From: Oliverpabstia intestinalis
GTDB lineage: Bacteria; Bacillota; Clostridia; Lachnospirales; Lachnospiraceae
NCBI RefSeq assembly: GCF_009696065.1
Contig: NZ_VUMS01000002.1
Coordinates: 124,001 to 188,000 of the forward strand
Length of the DNA: 64,000 bases
Direction: 5' to 3'
Every line of letters starts with the position of its first letter. Position 1 is the stretch's first letter. The notes beneath the pieces are model-generated. The model did not search any database. It was not told the origin of the DNA and worked only from the letters and a program-made list of their open reading frames with translations. Below, in pieces: positions 53,596-61,828 of the stretch. The position numbers were made by a program, and so were the translations under genes.

Positions 53596-54981
53596 TTATC
53601 CAATCAGAATCCTCTGTTCCGGTCTCTGAATATCCGCATCCACATGTCTTGTTCTGCGCCCAAGGGCTACCGCAAGTGTAATCGGCCCGATTCGTCCCAT
53701 ATACATAATAAGTATGACAATGATTTTCCCTGCTGCCGGGAGCTGTGAAGTCAGAGAACGGGTCAGTCCCACCGTCGCCACCGCCGAAACAACCTCATAG
53801 GCACAGTCCAGAAGCGGATGACCACTGACGGCAACCAGAAGGATTGTGGCCGTAAGAGCAATAGTCAGTGCAAAAAAGAAAATCACCACCGCAGAGCGGA
53901 TATTTTCTTCCACAACTTTTCTTCCCCATACTACCGTATCATGATTTCCACGGATATAAGAAGTAACCAGCACGATAAGAAGAGCAACCGTAATTGTCTT
54001 CACACCACCAGCTGTTCCCATCGGTGAACCGCCGATAAACATCAGAATCATGCTCACCATCGCAGACCCATCCGTAAAATTTTTCTGTGGAATCGTCTCA
54101 AATCCGGCTGTTCTTGTTGTTATGGACTGAAAAAAAGCAGCCATCACTTTCTCTCCCGGTTTCAGATCTCCGAGGGATCCTGTATGATTCCAGTCCAACA
54201 GGAGGATCAGAAGTGCCCCGCCTGTGATCAGGATTACTGTCGTCGTCAATACCAGTTTTGTATGAAGAGTAAATCCGCGGATAAAATTTTTTCTGGTTCG
54301 TTTTCCTTTCAGCAGATCCTGCACATGCTCGATCACTTCCCACCAGACGGGGAAGCCAAGTCCGCTCAAGATAATCAGTCCCATGGTTGTAACATTCATC
54401 AGAGGATTGGTTACAAAAGGCGCAAAAGAAGATTCACCTACCAGATCGATTCCTGCATTGCAAAACGCGGATATCGAATGGAAAATACTGTACCCGATTC
54501 CTCTCCACAGTCCATAATGAGGAACAAACCAAAAGCTATAACATATCGCTCCTGCAATCTCAACCACCGCTGTTCCGATCAGAAGTCTTCTGACAATTCC
54601 CACGCTTCCTTTCAGCACCGGCAGATTATATGTATCCTGAATCAGTTTGCGACTCTGCAGGCTGATTTTTCTTCGCAAAACCAGAAATATCATGATCATA
54701 CATGCCATGATTCCAAGCCCGCCAAACTGAATCAGCCCCAGAATCACAATTTTTCCAAACACGCTCCAGGTGGTTGCAGTGGGCACGGTCACAAGGCCGG
54801 TTACACACACAGATGTAGTCGCCGTAAATAACGCATCAAGCCAATATACGCCCTTTCCACTGGCCGATGAAACCGGCAGACACAAAAGAAGCGTTCCCAG
54901 TATGATCACTACACCAAATCCAGTCATCATAATTCTTTCTGCCGGCGTATGCCACTGCCTTTTTTTCTGTTTTTCAGACAT
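53596..54981 (-). CDS. ktrB: Potassium uptake transporter, membrane subunit KtrB/TrkH
   Basis: 461 aa with four repeated M1-P-M2 units. The pore-loop glycines are visible in ATTSVCVTGLV, HSISAFCNAGIDL, TTRTAGFETIP and SAVATVGLTRS, as in KtrB. Ion uptake is Na+-dependent in well-studied members. Operon order ktrB-ktrA. Confidence 0.95.
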   Translation of the reverse strand: MSEKQKKRQWHTPAERIMMTGFGVVIILGTLLLCLPVSSASGKGVYWLDALFTATTSVCVTGLVTVPTATTWSVFGKIVILGLIQFGGLGIMACMIMIFLVLRRKISLQSRKLIQDTYNLPVLKGSVGIVRRLLIGTAVVEIAGAICYSFWFVPHYGLWRGIGYSIFHSISAFCNAGIDLVGESSFAPFVTNPLMNVTTMGLIILSGLGFPVWWEVIEHVQDLLKGKRTRKNFIRGFTLHTKLVLTTTVILITGGALLILLLDWNHTGSLGDLKPGEKVMAAFFQSITTRTAGFETIPQKNFTDGSAMVSMILMFIGGSPMGTAGGVKTITVALLIVLVTSYIRGNHDTVVWGRKVVEENIRSAVVIFFFALTIALTATILLVAVSGHPLLDCAYEVVSAVATVGLTRSLTSQLPAAGKIIVILIMYMGRIGPITLAVALGRRTRHVDADIQRPEQRILIG

Positions 54982-55066
54982 CCTTTTTTCTCTTCTTTCC
55001 TATATTTTTTCCAAAATATCAACTTTCTGTTTCATTTCTGATATTTTACAACCAATGATTCTTCTT

Positions 55067-55606
55067 TTAGAATCCGAAATCTGCATAATCCTCCGGCAGA
55101 AATCTGTGGTAAATGATATGGCAGCCCTCATCTTTAAAGCAGTAGTAATATGGATCTTCCGAGTCCACAAAGCGGATCATCAGGTCAAATTCACCGTTGT
55201 CCATCGGTTCCATCGCACACTCAGATGTCTGACTGCGGAATAATTCTTTTACTTCATCCAACGTCGTTCCGTGTTTTGTAAGTAACTGTACCAGTGCAAA
55301 GATAAATGCATTCTCGTCCCGGTGTTCGTGCACATATTCTGTCGCATTTTCCGACAGGAAGAAGCAGAAACGATCTCCTTTGTGCGATACCTGTACTTCC
55401 CCGAATATTTCTTTTGTTGCCTCCGGAAATCCTCCCAGTGACTCCTGCATCGCCTCTGCATCACCTTCGCTTTTAAAAAAATGATGCAGAGAACTCAAAG
55501 GATAATACAGCCGGATCGGTTCTTTCATATATCCAAGCTTTGCCTGTTCCTCTGCAATCACATCGATCAGACTGTCCTGCAGTTTTTTATATCCATTTTC
55601 GTACAT
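55067..55606 (-). CDS. DUF3877 domain protein of unknown function
   Basis: 179 aa from MYENGYKKLQDSLIDVIAEE (AAAGGA about 10 nt upstream). KLGYMKEPIRLYYPLSSLHH, SLGGFPEATKEIFGEVQVSH and FRSQTSECAMEPMDNGEFDL match a Clostridia family of unknown role. No membrane or signal sequence. The upstream stretch holds short dyads (CGACC-GCC-GGTCG near 55638 and TGGTG-TCAGG-CACCA near 55655) of unclear purpose. Confidence 0.8.
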   Translation of the reverse strand: MYENGYKKLQDSLIDVIAEEQAKLGYMKEPIRLYYPLSSLHHFFKSEGDAEAMQESLGGFPEATKEIFGEVQVSHKGDRFCFFLSENATEYVHEHRDENAFIFALVQLLTKHGTTLDEVKELFRSQTSECAMEPMDNGEFDLMIRFVDSEDPYYYCFKDEGCHIIYHRFLPEDYADFGF

Positions 55607-55738
55607 AATTCTATAATCCTTTCTGGCTGGCCCCTTCGACCGCCGGTCGTCGATGGTGTCAGGCACCATTGAATTTTAATGAAATATTTTCACAGCTATG
55701 TGAATTATATAATCTCACAGATATTTTCGCAAGCAGAA

Positions 55739-55776
55739 AGAACATCCTGTACATTTAAAACTGTACAGGATGTTCT
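55739..55776 (-). terminator. Terminator of the EF-G paralogue gene
   Basis: AGAACATCCTGTACA pairs perfectly (15 bp) with TGTACAGGATGTTCT across an 8-nt loop; TTTCT follows on the minus strand. Confidence 0.88.
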
Positions 55777-55812
55777 CCCTTGCACTTTTATTCTTTATTT
55801 CATACTGTCTGG

Positions 55813-57903
55813 TTATTCTTCCCCTTTGTCTACCTTGCTGGCTCTTGCTTCAATCTCTCTTTCCTGTACATCGCCAGGTGCCTGCTCGTAACGGGCAAAT
55901 GTATAAGAGAAATCACCGGCTCCACCTGTCATGGAACGAAGTATGGTTGCATATCCGTAAATCTCCAGTTCCGGAACATCTGCTTCTACGATGGTATATC
56001 CCTGTTTATCCGGGTTCATACCAAGCACACGGCCACGTCGTTTGTTCAGATCACCCATAACATCACCGGTAAATTTATCCGGTACACGGATCTGCATATT
56101 TACGATAGGCTCTAACAGAACCGGCGAAGCTGCCAGAAAACCGTCTTTGAATGCCATCTTTGTTGCAGTCTTGAATGCCATCTCAGAAGAATCTACCGGA
56201 TGATAAGATCCATCATACAGAACCGCTTTCACACCAGCTACCGGGTATGCTGCCAGAGGACCGGATACTACAGATTCCTGCAGACCTTTTTCTACTGCCG
56301 GGAAGTAGTTCTTCGGAACGGCTCCGCCGACAACGATCTGCTCAAATACATATGGTGTATCCAGATCACCGGATGGTTCAAAGGTCATCTTTACATGACC
56401 ATACTGGCCATGTCCACCGGACTGTTTTTTATATTTTTTATCAATATCTGATTTTTTACGAATGGTCTCACGGAAAGCTACTTTCGGTTTGGAAAGTTCC
56501 ACATTCACTTTATACTGTTCCTGCAGTTTGCTGACGATCACGTCTATATGCTGGTCACCCATGCCATAAAGAAGAGTCTGACGGTTTGCAGAATCATTGA
56601 CTACTTTCATTGTCAGATCTTCCTGACACATCTTGGAGAGTGCCTGGGAAATCTTATCCATATCTGCTTTGTTCACTGCTTTGTAGCGTTTGCAGGTATA
56701 TGGAGTGGAAATCTCCGGTTTGCCGTAGAATACCGGGACAGCTTTTGTTGCCAGAGTATCGCCGGTACGCAGTTCGTTGATCTTGGCTACGGCTCCGATA
56801 TCGCCTGCATGAAGTTCCGGAACCTCGATCGGTTTGGATCCCTCCATGACATACAGCTTGCCGATCTTCAGTTCTTCTTCTCTTTCTACATTATATAAGG
56901 TATCCCCGGACTTGATAACACCGGAACAAACTTTCAACAGTGAATATTTTCCGATAAACGGATCTACGATCGTCTTGAAGACCTGTGCGGATTTCGGCAT
57001 GGTGAAATCATAGTCAGCTTCGAAAATTTCACTGGTTGATTTTACGATACCGGCGCGTTCTCTCAGATTCGGGCTCGGGAAGTATCCACAAATATCATCT
57101 AACAGGATCTTAACCCCCTGCAGGTTGACCGGAGATCCCATGCATACAGGAACCAGACTTCCATCGCCTACGCACATGGATAATGCTGCAGAAATCTCGG
57201 TAACAGAGAATTCCTCACCTGCAAAATAGCGATCCATGAATTCTTCGCTGGTCTCTGCTACAGCTTCCAGTAAGATCTCTCTGTATTTTTCCAGATATTC
57301 TTTTGAATATTCCGGAATCTCGCATTCTTCTTTCTTATCTTTTTCAATGTAACGGCGGCCTTTGTTCTTTACAATATTGATATAACCGACAAATTTTCCA
57401 TCCTCACGAAGCGGCATGTGCAACGGTGCGATCCTTTTGCCATACAGTTCGGTCAGATCTTCTACTACCTGACGGTAGCTGACATCATCCATATCCATCT
57501 CTGTTACGAAGAACATACGTGGCAGTCTGTATTTTTCACACAGTTCCCATGCTTTCTGGGTTCCTACCTGTACGCCTGATTTTCCGGAGATCACGATCAC
57601 TGCTGCATCGGCGGCGGCTACTGCCTCTTCAGCTTCTCCTACAAAATCAAAGAATCCAGGTGTATCTAAAATATTTACTTTTACCTTATCCCATACAACC
57701 GGCACGGTAGAAGTACTGATCGAGAATTTTCTCTTAATCTCTTCTTTGTCGTAATCACTGATGGTATTGCCATCTGTCACCTTGCCTAAACGATTTGTAA
57801 TACCTGAAAGATAAGCCATAGCTTCTGTCAGTGTAGTCTTACCTGCTCCGCCATGACCAAGCAGCACTACATTCCTTATTCGGTCAGTTCTAAAAACGTC
57901 CAT
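55813..57903 (-). CDS. Elongation factor G paralogue (FusA2-like) with altered GTPase motifs
   Basis: 696 aa, full EF-G domain layout (G domain, II, III, IV, V). P-loop GHGGAGKT (16-23) is intact. Switch I lacks the usual RGITI (KRKFSISTST here). G3 reads DTPGFFDF: the catalytic histidine of DTPGH is Phe84. G4 reads TEMD (134-137) where NKxD is normal. Domain IV/V sequences are EF-G-like (GGHGQYGHVKMTFEPSG, KKSDIDKKYKKQ, TGDVMGDLNKRRGRVLGMNP, YATILRSMTGGAGDFSYTF). Canonical EF-G moves tRNAs on the ribosome; FusA2-type paralogues share the DTPG[YF]xDF change and have other or unknown ribosomal roles. GGGAGG lies 7 nt before the start; a promoter and a strong terminator frame it as a single gene. 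Confidence 0.93.
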   Translation of the reverse strand: MDVFRTDRIRNVVLLGHGGAGKTTLTEAMAYLSGITNRLGKVTDGNTISDYDKEEIKRKFSISTSTVPVVWDKVKVNILDTPGFFDFVGEAEEAVAAADAAVIVISGKSGVQVGTQKAWELCEKYRLPRMFFVTEMDMDDVSYRQVVEDLTELYGKRIAPLHMPLREDGKFVGYINIVKNKGRRYIEKDKKEECEIPEYSKEYLEKYREILLEAVAETSEEFMDRYFAGEEFSVTEISAALSMCVGDGSLVPVCMGSPVNLQGVKILLDDICGYFPSPNLRERAGIVKSTSEIFEADYDFTMPKSAQVFKTIVDPFIGKYSLLKVCSGVIKSGDTLYNVEREEELKIGKLYVMEGSKPIEVPELHAGDIGAVAKINELRTGDTLATKAVPVFYGKPEISTPYTCKRYKAVNKADMDKISQALSKMCQEDLTMKVVNDSANRQTLLYGMGDQHIDVIVSKLQEQYKVNVELSKPKVAFRETIRKKSDIDKKYKKQSGGHGQYGHVKMTFEPSGDLDTPYVFEQIVVGGAVPKNYFPAVEKGLQESVVSGPLAAYPVAGVKAVLYDGSYHPVDSSEMAFKTATKMAFKDGFLAASPVLLEPIVNMQIRVPDKFTGDVMGDLNKRRGRVLGMNPDKQGYTIVEADVPELEIYGYATILRSMTGGAGDFSYTFARYEQAPGDVQEREIEARASKVDKGEE

Positions 57904-57935
57904 ATGTAATACCTCCCAAAAATTAGTATAGTTAT

Positions 57936-57964
57936 ATATTACTAAATTTCTTTGAATATTTCAA
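57936..57964 (-). promoter_or_regulatory. Possible promoter of the EF-G paralogue gene
   Basis: Minus strand TTGAAA, 17-bp spacer, TAATAT, about 35 bp before the start. The rest of the 57904-58292 gap is very AT-rich and shows no gene. Confidence 0.4.
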
Positions 57965-58206
57965 GTTATTTATGTAATTTTGACAATTATTTTCTGAACT
58001 TTTTTCATTTGCGTTTGTATATTTTATGTTTTTACGATATAAATTGTTTCTTTTTTGTGTATTCTATCTTCATTTTGTTAAATTATCTCAAAGAACCCCT
58101 TTTTGTACTGTATATATTTTCTTCTTCTCTTTTGATTCTCCCTGTCGTATAATCTCTTGCCTGTGCTTTCTGGCGTTAAAGTTCCATAGTTTAAAGCGCT
58201 AAATCA

Positions 58207-58235
58207 TTGACTTTTCCTATCTTGTGCTTTACAAT
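58207..58235 (+). promoter_or_regulatory. Promoter of tyrA-aroA
   Basis: TTGACT, 17-bp spacer, TACAAT; predicted start near 58242, about 50 bp before the tyrA ATG. No attenuator or T-box was seen in the short leader. Confidence 0.7.
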
Positions 58236-58292
58236 GGTAAAAGTACGCAAAATACACGCGTAATTACTGAGAAAGGATTTTGACAGACAACT

Positions 58293-59393
58293 ATGAGTGA
58301 TTCACTGAATATAGGATTTATCGGTCTGGGGCTGATCGGCGGATCCATCGCCAAATCTCTGAAACGTTTTCATCCACAGACCAGAATTTTTGCATATACC
58401 AGAACGGAAGCTACGCTGGATCTCGCCGTGTCTGAAGGAATTGTTGATGTAAAATGCACGAAAGAAGACGAGGCATTTGCTTCCTGCAATTATATTTTCC
58501 TCTGCGCACCGGTTCATGACAACATTTCTTATCTTGAATGGATGAAAGATCATATGAGCCCGGACTGTATCGTTACGGATGTGGGAAGTGTAAAAGGTGA
58601 GATTCATCAGGCGGTTGAGAAACTGGGACTGGATGACCACTTCATCGGCGGACACCCGATGGCCGGTTCTGAAAAAACCGGTTTTGAAAATGCCACCGAT
58701 ATGCTGATCGAAAATGCTTACTATATTCTTACACCAGGTGGTCAGATTGATATTCCCCGTCTGACACAGTTTATGGAACTGATTTCTTCTCTCGGAGCTA
58801 TTCCACTGGTACTTACTTATGAAGAACACGATTATATCACTGCGGCTGTGAGCCATCTGCCGCATATCATCGCCTCTACACTGGTAAATGCTATACAGAA
58901 AATGGATACACCAGAGGAAAATATGAAACTGATCGCAGCCGGAGGTTTTAAAGATATTACACGTATCGCCTCTTCTTCTCCTGTGATGTGGCAGCAGATC
59001 TGTCTGGAAAATCGGTCGATGATTTCAAAAGTACTCGATGAGTATATTCGCCTGATCGTACAGGCAAAATGCTGGGTGGATAATGGTGATGCAGATGAAA
59101 TCTATAATATGTTTAGTAATTCCAGAGAATACCGCAATTCTCTTCCGGAAGCGAGCAAAGGGGTAATCGAGAAGATTTATGCCTTTTACTGTGATATTTA
59201 TGACGAAGCCGGTGGTATAGCTACAATTGCCACACTGCTTGCGATGAATTCAATTAGTATTAAAAATATCGGCATCATTCATAACAGAGAATTCGAGGAA
59301 GGTGTTCTTCGGATCGAGTTTTATGATGAGGAATCCTGTGTGAAGGCACAGGGTGTTTTGAAAGAACGGAATTATACACTTCATGTTCGGTAA
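58293..59393 (+). CDS. tyrA: Prephenate dehydrogenase with ACT domain
   Basis: 366 aa. Oxidatively decarboxylates prephenate to 4-hydroxyphenylpyruvate in tyrosine synthesis. NAD(P) loop GFIGLGLIGGS (8-18), DVGSVKGEI, the active-site histidine in GGHPMAGSEKTGF, and SHLPHIIAS are all present. The last ~75 residues (GGIATIATLLAMNSISIKNI, GIIHNREFEEGVLRIEF) form an ACT domain, a likely site of feedback by tyrosine. The stop lies 13 bp before the aroA start. Confidence 0.95.
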   Translation: MSDSLNIGFIGLGLIGGSIAKSLKRFHPQTRIFAYTRTEATLDLAVSEGIVDVKCTKEDEAFASCNYIFLCAPVHDNISYLEWMKDHMSPDCIVTDVGSVKGEIHQAVEKLGLDDHFIGGHPMAGSEKTGFENATDMLIENAYYILTPGGQIDIPRLTQFMELISSLGAIPLVLTYEEHDYITAAVSHLPHIIASTLVNAIQKMDTPEENMKLIAAGGFKDITRIASSSPVMWQQICLENRSMISKVLDEYIRLIVQAKCWVDNGDADEIYNMFSNSREYRNSLPEASKGVIEKIYAFYCDIYDEAGGIATIATLLAMNSISIKNIGIIHNREFEEGVLRIEFYDEESCVKAQGVLKERNYTLHVR

Positions 59394-59406
59394 GGAGGAT
59401 GTACAT

Positions 59407-60687
59407 ATGGAACTTATGCAGGCAAAAATGCCTCTTCGCGGAGAGGTGAAGATTCCGGGAGACAAGTCGATCTCACACCGCGCTGTGATGTTTGGTGCAC
59501 TGGCTGACGGTACGACAAGAGTGACGAATTTTTTGCAGGGAGCAGATTGTCTTTCTACGATCTCCTGTTTCCGCAAATTAGGAATCGATATTGAAAATAC
59601 GCAGGAGGAAATCCGGATTCATGGGAAAGGCCTTCACGGGCTTACTGCTCCGACTGAGATTCTGGATACCGGTAACAGTGGAACCACAACACGACTGATC
59701 TCCGGTATTCTCGCCGGTCAGAATTTTACCACAACACTTACCGGTGATGCGTCGATCCAGAGCCGGCCAATGGGAAGGATCATCAAACCACTTTCTATGA
59801 TGGGTGCTACAGTCGAGAGTCTGAAGGGAAACCAGTGTGCACCGTTACAAATTCAGGGACATCGGCTGACTGCGATCCATTATCAGTCACCGGTAGCTTC
59901 TGCGCAGGTGAAATCCTGTGTTCTGCTTGCCGGACTGTATGCAGACGGAATTACTTCGGTTACAGAACCTTATCTTTCGAGAAATCATACGGAACTGATG
60001 CTCTCTCACTTCGGCGCACGGGTCACCAGTGAAGGAACAACTGCTTCTATCTCGCCGGATTCGGAACTTCACGGACTGGACATTTCTGTTCCTGGAGATA
60101 TTTCTTCCGCTGCTTATTTTATTGTGGCTGCTCTTTTGGTGCCGGGATCTGAAGTAATGATCAAAGATGTGGGAATCAATCCTACCCGAGATGGCATTCT
60201 TCGTGTATGCAAGGCGATGGGCGCAGATATCACCCTGTTAAATAAACGAACAGCCGCCGGTGAACCGGTTGCGGATCTTCTGGTTCGTCACAGTGAACTT
60301 CACGGTACGGTTATCGAGGGTGAGCTGATTCCGACGTTGATCGATGAGATTCCGGTTCTGGCGGTTCTGGCAGCTTATGCGAATGGAACTACGGTTATTC
60401 GAAATGCGGAGGAACTGAAGGTGAAGGAATCGAATCGACTGGATATTATGGTGAACAGTCTTGGGGCTATGGGCTGTGATATCGAGGGTACCGATGATGG
60501 TATGATTATCCGAGGTGGAAAACCGTTACATCATGCTTCTATTGACAGTCATCTGGATCACAGGATCGCGATGTCGTTTGCAGTGGCTGGGTTGGCTTCT
60601 GAAGGAGGAGTCGAAGTGCTGCGGGCGGATTGTGTGGATATTTCTTATCCGGAGTTTTATGCGGATCTTGGTAAGCTGATGAAGTAA
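59407..60687 (+). CDS. aroA: 5-enolpyruvylshikimate-3-phosphate synthase
   Basis: 426 aa from MELMQAKMPLRGEVKIPGDK; AAGGAGG 8 nt upstream selects this ATG. Joins phosphoenolpyruvate to shikimate 3-phosphate in the shikimate pathway. PGDKSISHRAVMFGA, LDTGNSGTTTRLISG, DASIQSRPMGRII and the C-terminal ESNRLD..V..L and DHRIAMSFAVAGL blocks are present. The N-terminal loop reads NSGTTTRL, where class I plant/enteric enzymes have NAGTAMRP, so it belongs to the class II type. Followed by two long hairpins. Confidence 0.97.
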   Translation: MELMQAKMPLRGEVKIPGDKSISHRAVMFGALADGTTRVTNFLQGADCLSTISCFRKLGIDIENTQEEIRIHGKGLHGLTAPTEILDTGNSGTTTRLISGILAGQNFTTTLTGDASIQSRPMGRIIKPLSMMGATVESLKGNQCAPLQIQGHRLTAIHYQSPVASAQVKSCVLLAGLYADGITSVTEPYLSRNHTELMLSHFGARVTSEGTTASISPDSELHGLDISVPGDISSAAYFIVAALLVPGSEVMIKDVGINPTRDGILRVCKAMGADITLLNKRTAAGEPVADLLVRHSELHGTVIEGELIPTLIDEIPVLAVLAAYANGTTVIRNAEELKVKESNRLDIMVNSLGAMGCDIEGTDDGMIIRGGKPLHHASIDSHLDHRIAMSFAVAGLASEGGVEVLRADCVDISYPEFYADLGKLMK

Positions 60688-60710
60688 TATTTTTTATTGG
60701 CTAGAGGGAC

Positions 60711-60894
60711 GCCGAGAGCTGCGGGAAACCGGGGTGGACAACATGGGCAGGGCAACTTTGAACTAGCCGCTAACTTCGACTATATTCACTTGGGTCAGCT
60801 GACCCAAGTGAAAGTCTTCGTAAGCGTCGGATTTCAAAGCTTGCCCTAACCGCCCATAAAGTGTTGTCCACCCCGGTTTCCCGCAGCTCTCGGC
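60711..60894. repeat. 184-nt long hairpin A
   Basis: Outer arms of 33 nt are perfectly complementary (60711-60743 with 60862-60894; left arm begins GCCGAGAGCTGCGGGAAACC). Inside, GGGCAAGCTTTGAA-like segments pair with a bulge (AGGGCAA at 60750 with TTGCCCT at 60841, GGTT-type bulge in the right arm), and the centre is a perfect 24-nt palindrome at 60787-60810 (half-site CACTTGGGTCAG). No convincing open reading frame with an RBS. It lies 23 nt after the aroA stop, in the convergent gap with the histidine phosphatase gene. No T-run, so not a simple terminator. Confidence 0.8.
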
Positions 60895-60984
60895 TGTTTC
60901 CTGGCAAAACAAATTTGAAACAACCGTTAATTTTTCGTCATATCTTTCCAGTTGCACGCAATGACTATTTTTATCGATACCCAG

Positions 60985-61168
60985 CCCAGCAGGGCAAAAA
61001 GATGCCTTTCAAAAGCATTTTGCGGGCGGTTAGGACGAGTTTTAAGATCCTGTGTTTAGTAAGACTTGGCGATGAGCGGCTCTCCGCGAATCACCTAGTC
61101 GCACTTAACACATAGCTTAAAATCGTCCTGCCCGCTGCTTTTGAAAGGCATCTTTTTGCCCTGTTGGG
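60985..61168. repeat. 184-nt long hairpin B
   Basis: The outer 33-nt arms (60985-61017 with 61136-61168) pair with one G-U; the left arm contains AGGGCAAAAAGATGCCTTTC. Pairing continues inside (GCGGGC..AGGACGA.TTTTAAG with its complement) with a GGTT bulge, and toward the centre GACTTGG, GAT and GCGG pair around CTCT. Its span equals hairpin A exactly although the sequences differ; both share the bulged motif GGGCGGTTAGG. It ends 17 nt before the stop of the histidine phosphatase gene. The 90 bp between A and B show nothing recognisable. Confidence 0.8.
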
Positions 61169-61184
61169 CGTCCGTTTGCAATAC

Positions 61185-61823
61185 TTATTTATAAAAGTCT
61201 ACCACATCTTCCGGATTATAGTACACTTTATCCTGCTCTTCTATCGTCGCTTTTCCATCTTTCACATCGATAATCGTTACCGCGCAGTTTGGCGGTACGT
61301 GACCTCTCCAGAAGTCGTCTTTCCGGCCGTCAATGTGATAGAGAAAGGCCCGTGTCGAGCAGCCGTGTGCTGCTATTAGAATTGTTTTATTCCGGTAGTC
61401 CGGGTTGTGGATCAGGTCCTCGTAGAAGGCACCGCAGCGGTCAATCATCTGCTGAATAGATTCGCCGTCTTTCGGTGGCTTGTAACCGAAGGGATCCGTG
61501 AAGAACTGTTCAAAATCTTTTGACGGAATTTGATAATTCTCCCTTCGACAGCAAAGTCCTTCCCATTCTCCGAAACTGATCTCTTCTATTCTCTCATCCG
61601 TAAGAATCGGTATATTTCTGTCACCCAGTACCAGTCCGGCGGTCTCGTAAGCCCGCTTTAACGGGCTTGCGATTGCCAGGTCAAAATGTACATCTTTTAA
61701 TTTTTCACCGGTGATTTTTGCAAGGCGGATACCGTTTTCGTTCAGTTCGATATCCGTTCTTCCCTGCAGCCGTCCCAGAGTATTCCATGAAGTTTCTCCA
61801 TGACGAATTAGATATATTTTCAT
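61185..61823 (-). CDS. Histidine phosphatase family protein
   Basis: 212 aa. The phosphohistidine motif is LIRHGETSWN (H8), with R7 and the second arginine in SPLKRAYETA, E in ISFGEWEG and the second histidine in LIAAHGCSTRAFL. Such enzymes include phosphoglycerate mutases and alpha-ribazole/other phosphatases; the substrate is not evident. It begins 5 bp after the pheT stop with only a weak AGAAAG-type RBS, so it is likely translated from the pheT transcript. Confidence 0.92.
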   Translation of the reverse strand: MKIYLIRHGETSWNTLGRLQGRTDIELNENGIRLAKITGEKLKDVHFDLAIASPLKRAYETAGLVLGDRNIPILTDERIEEISFGEWEGLCCRRENYQIPSKDFEQFFTDPFGYKPPKDGESIQQMIDRCGAFYEDLIHNPDYRNKTILIAAHGCSTRAFLYHIDGRKDDFWRGHVPPNCAVTIIDVKDGKATIEEQDKVYYNPEDVVDFYK

Positions 61824-61828
61824 CTTTT

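Noticed and set aside
60763-60957. Minus-strand 64-codon frame within hairpin A
   Set aside because: It crosses the hairpin arm and loop, lacks an RBS and has no family resemblance.
60711-61168. Integron attC-like sites
   Set aside because: The hairpins contain GTTAGG and CCTAAC cores that recall attC, but arms are far too long and perfect, there is no integrase and no cassette array.
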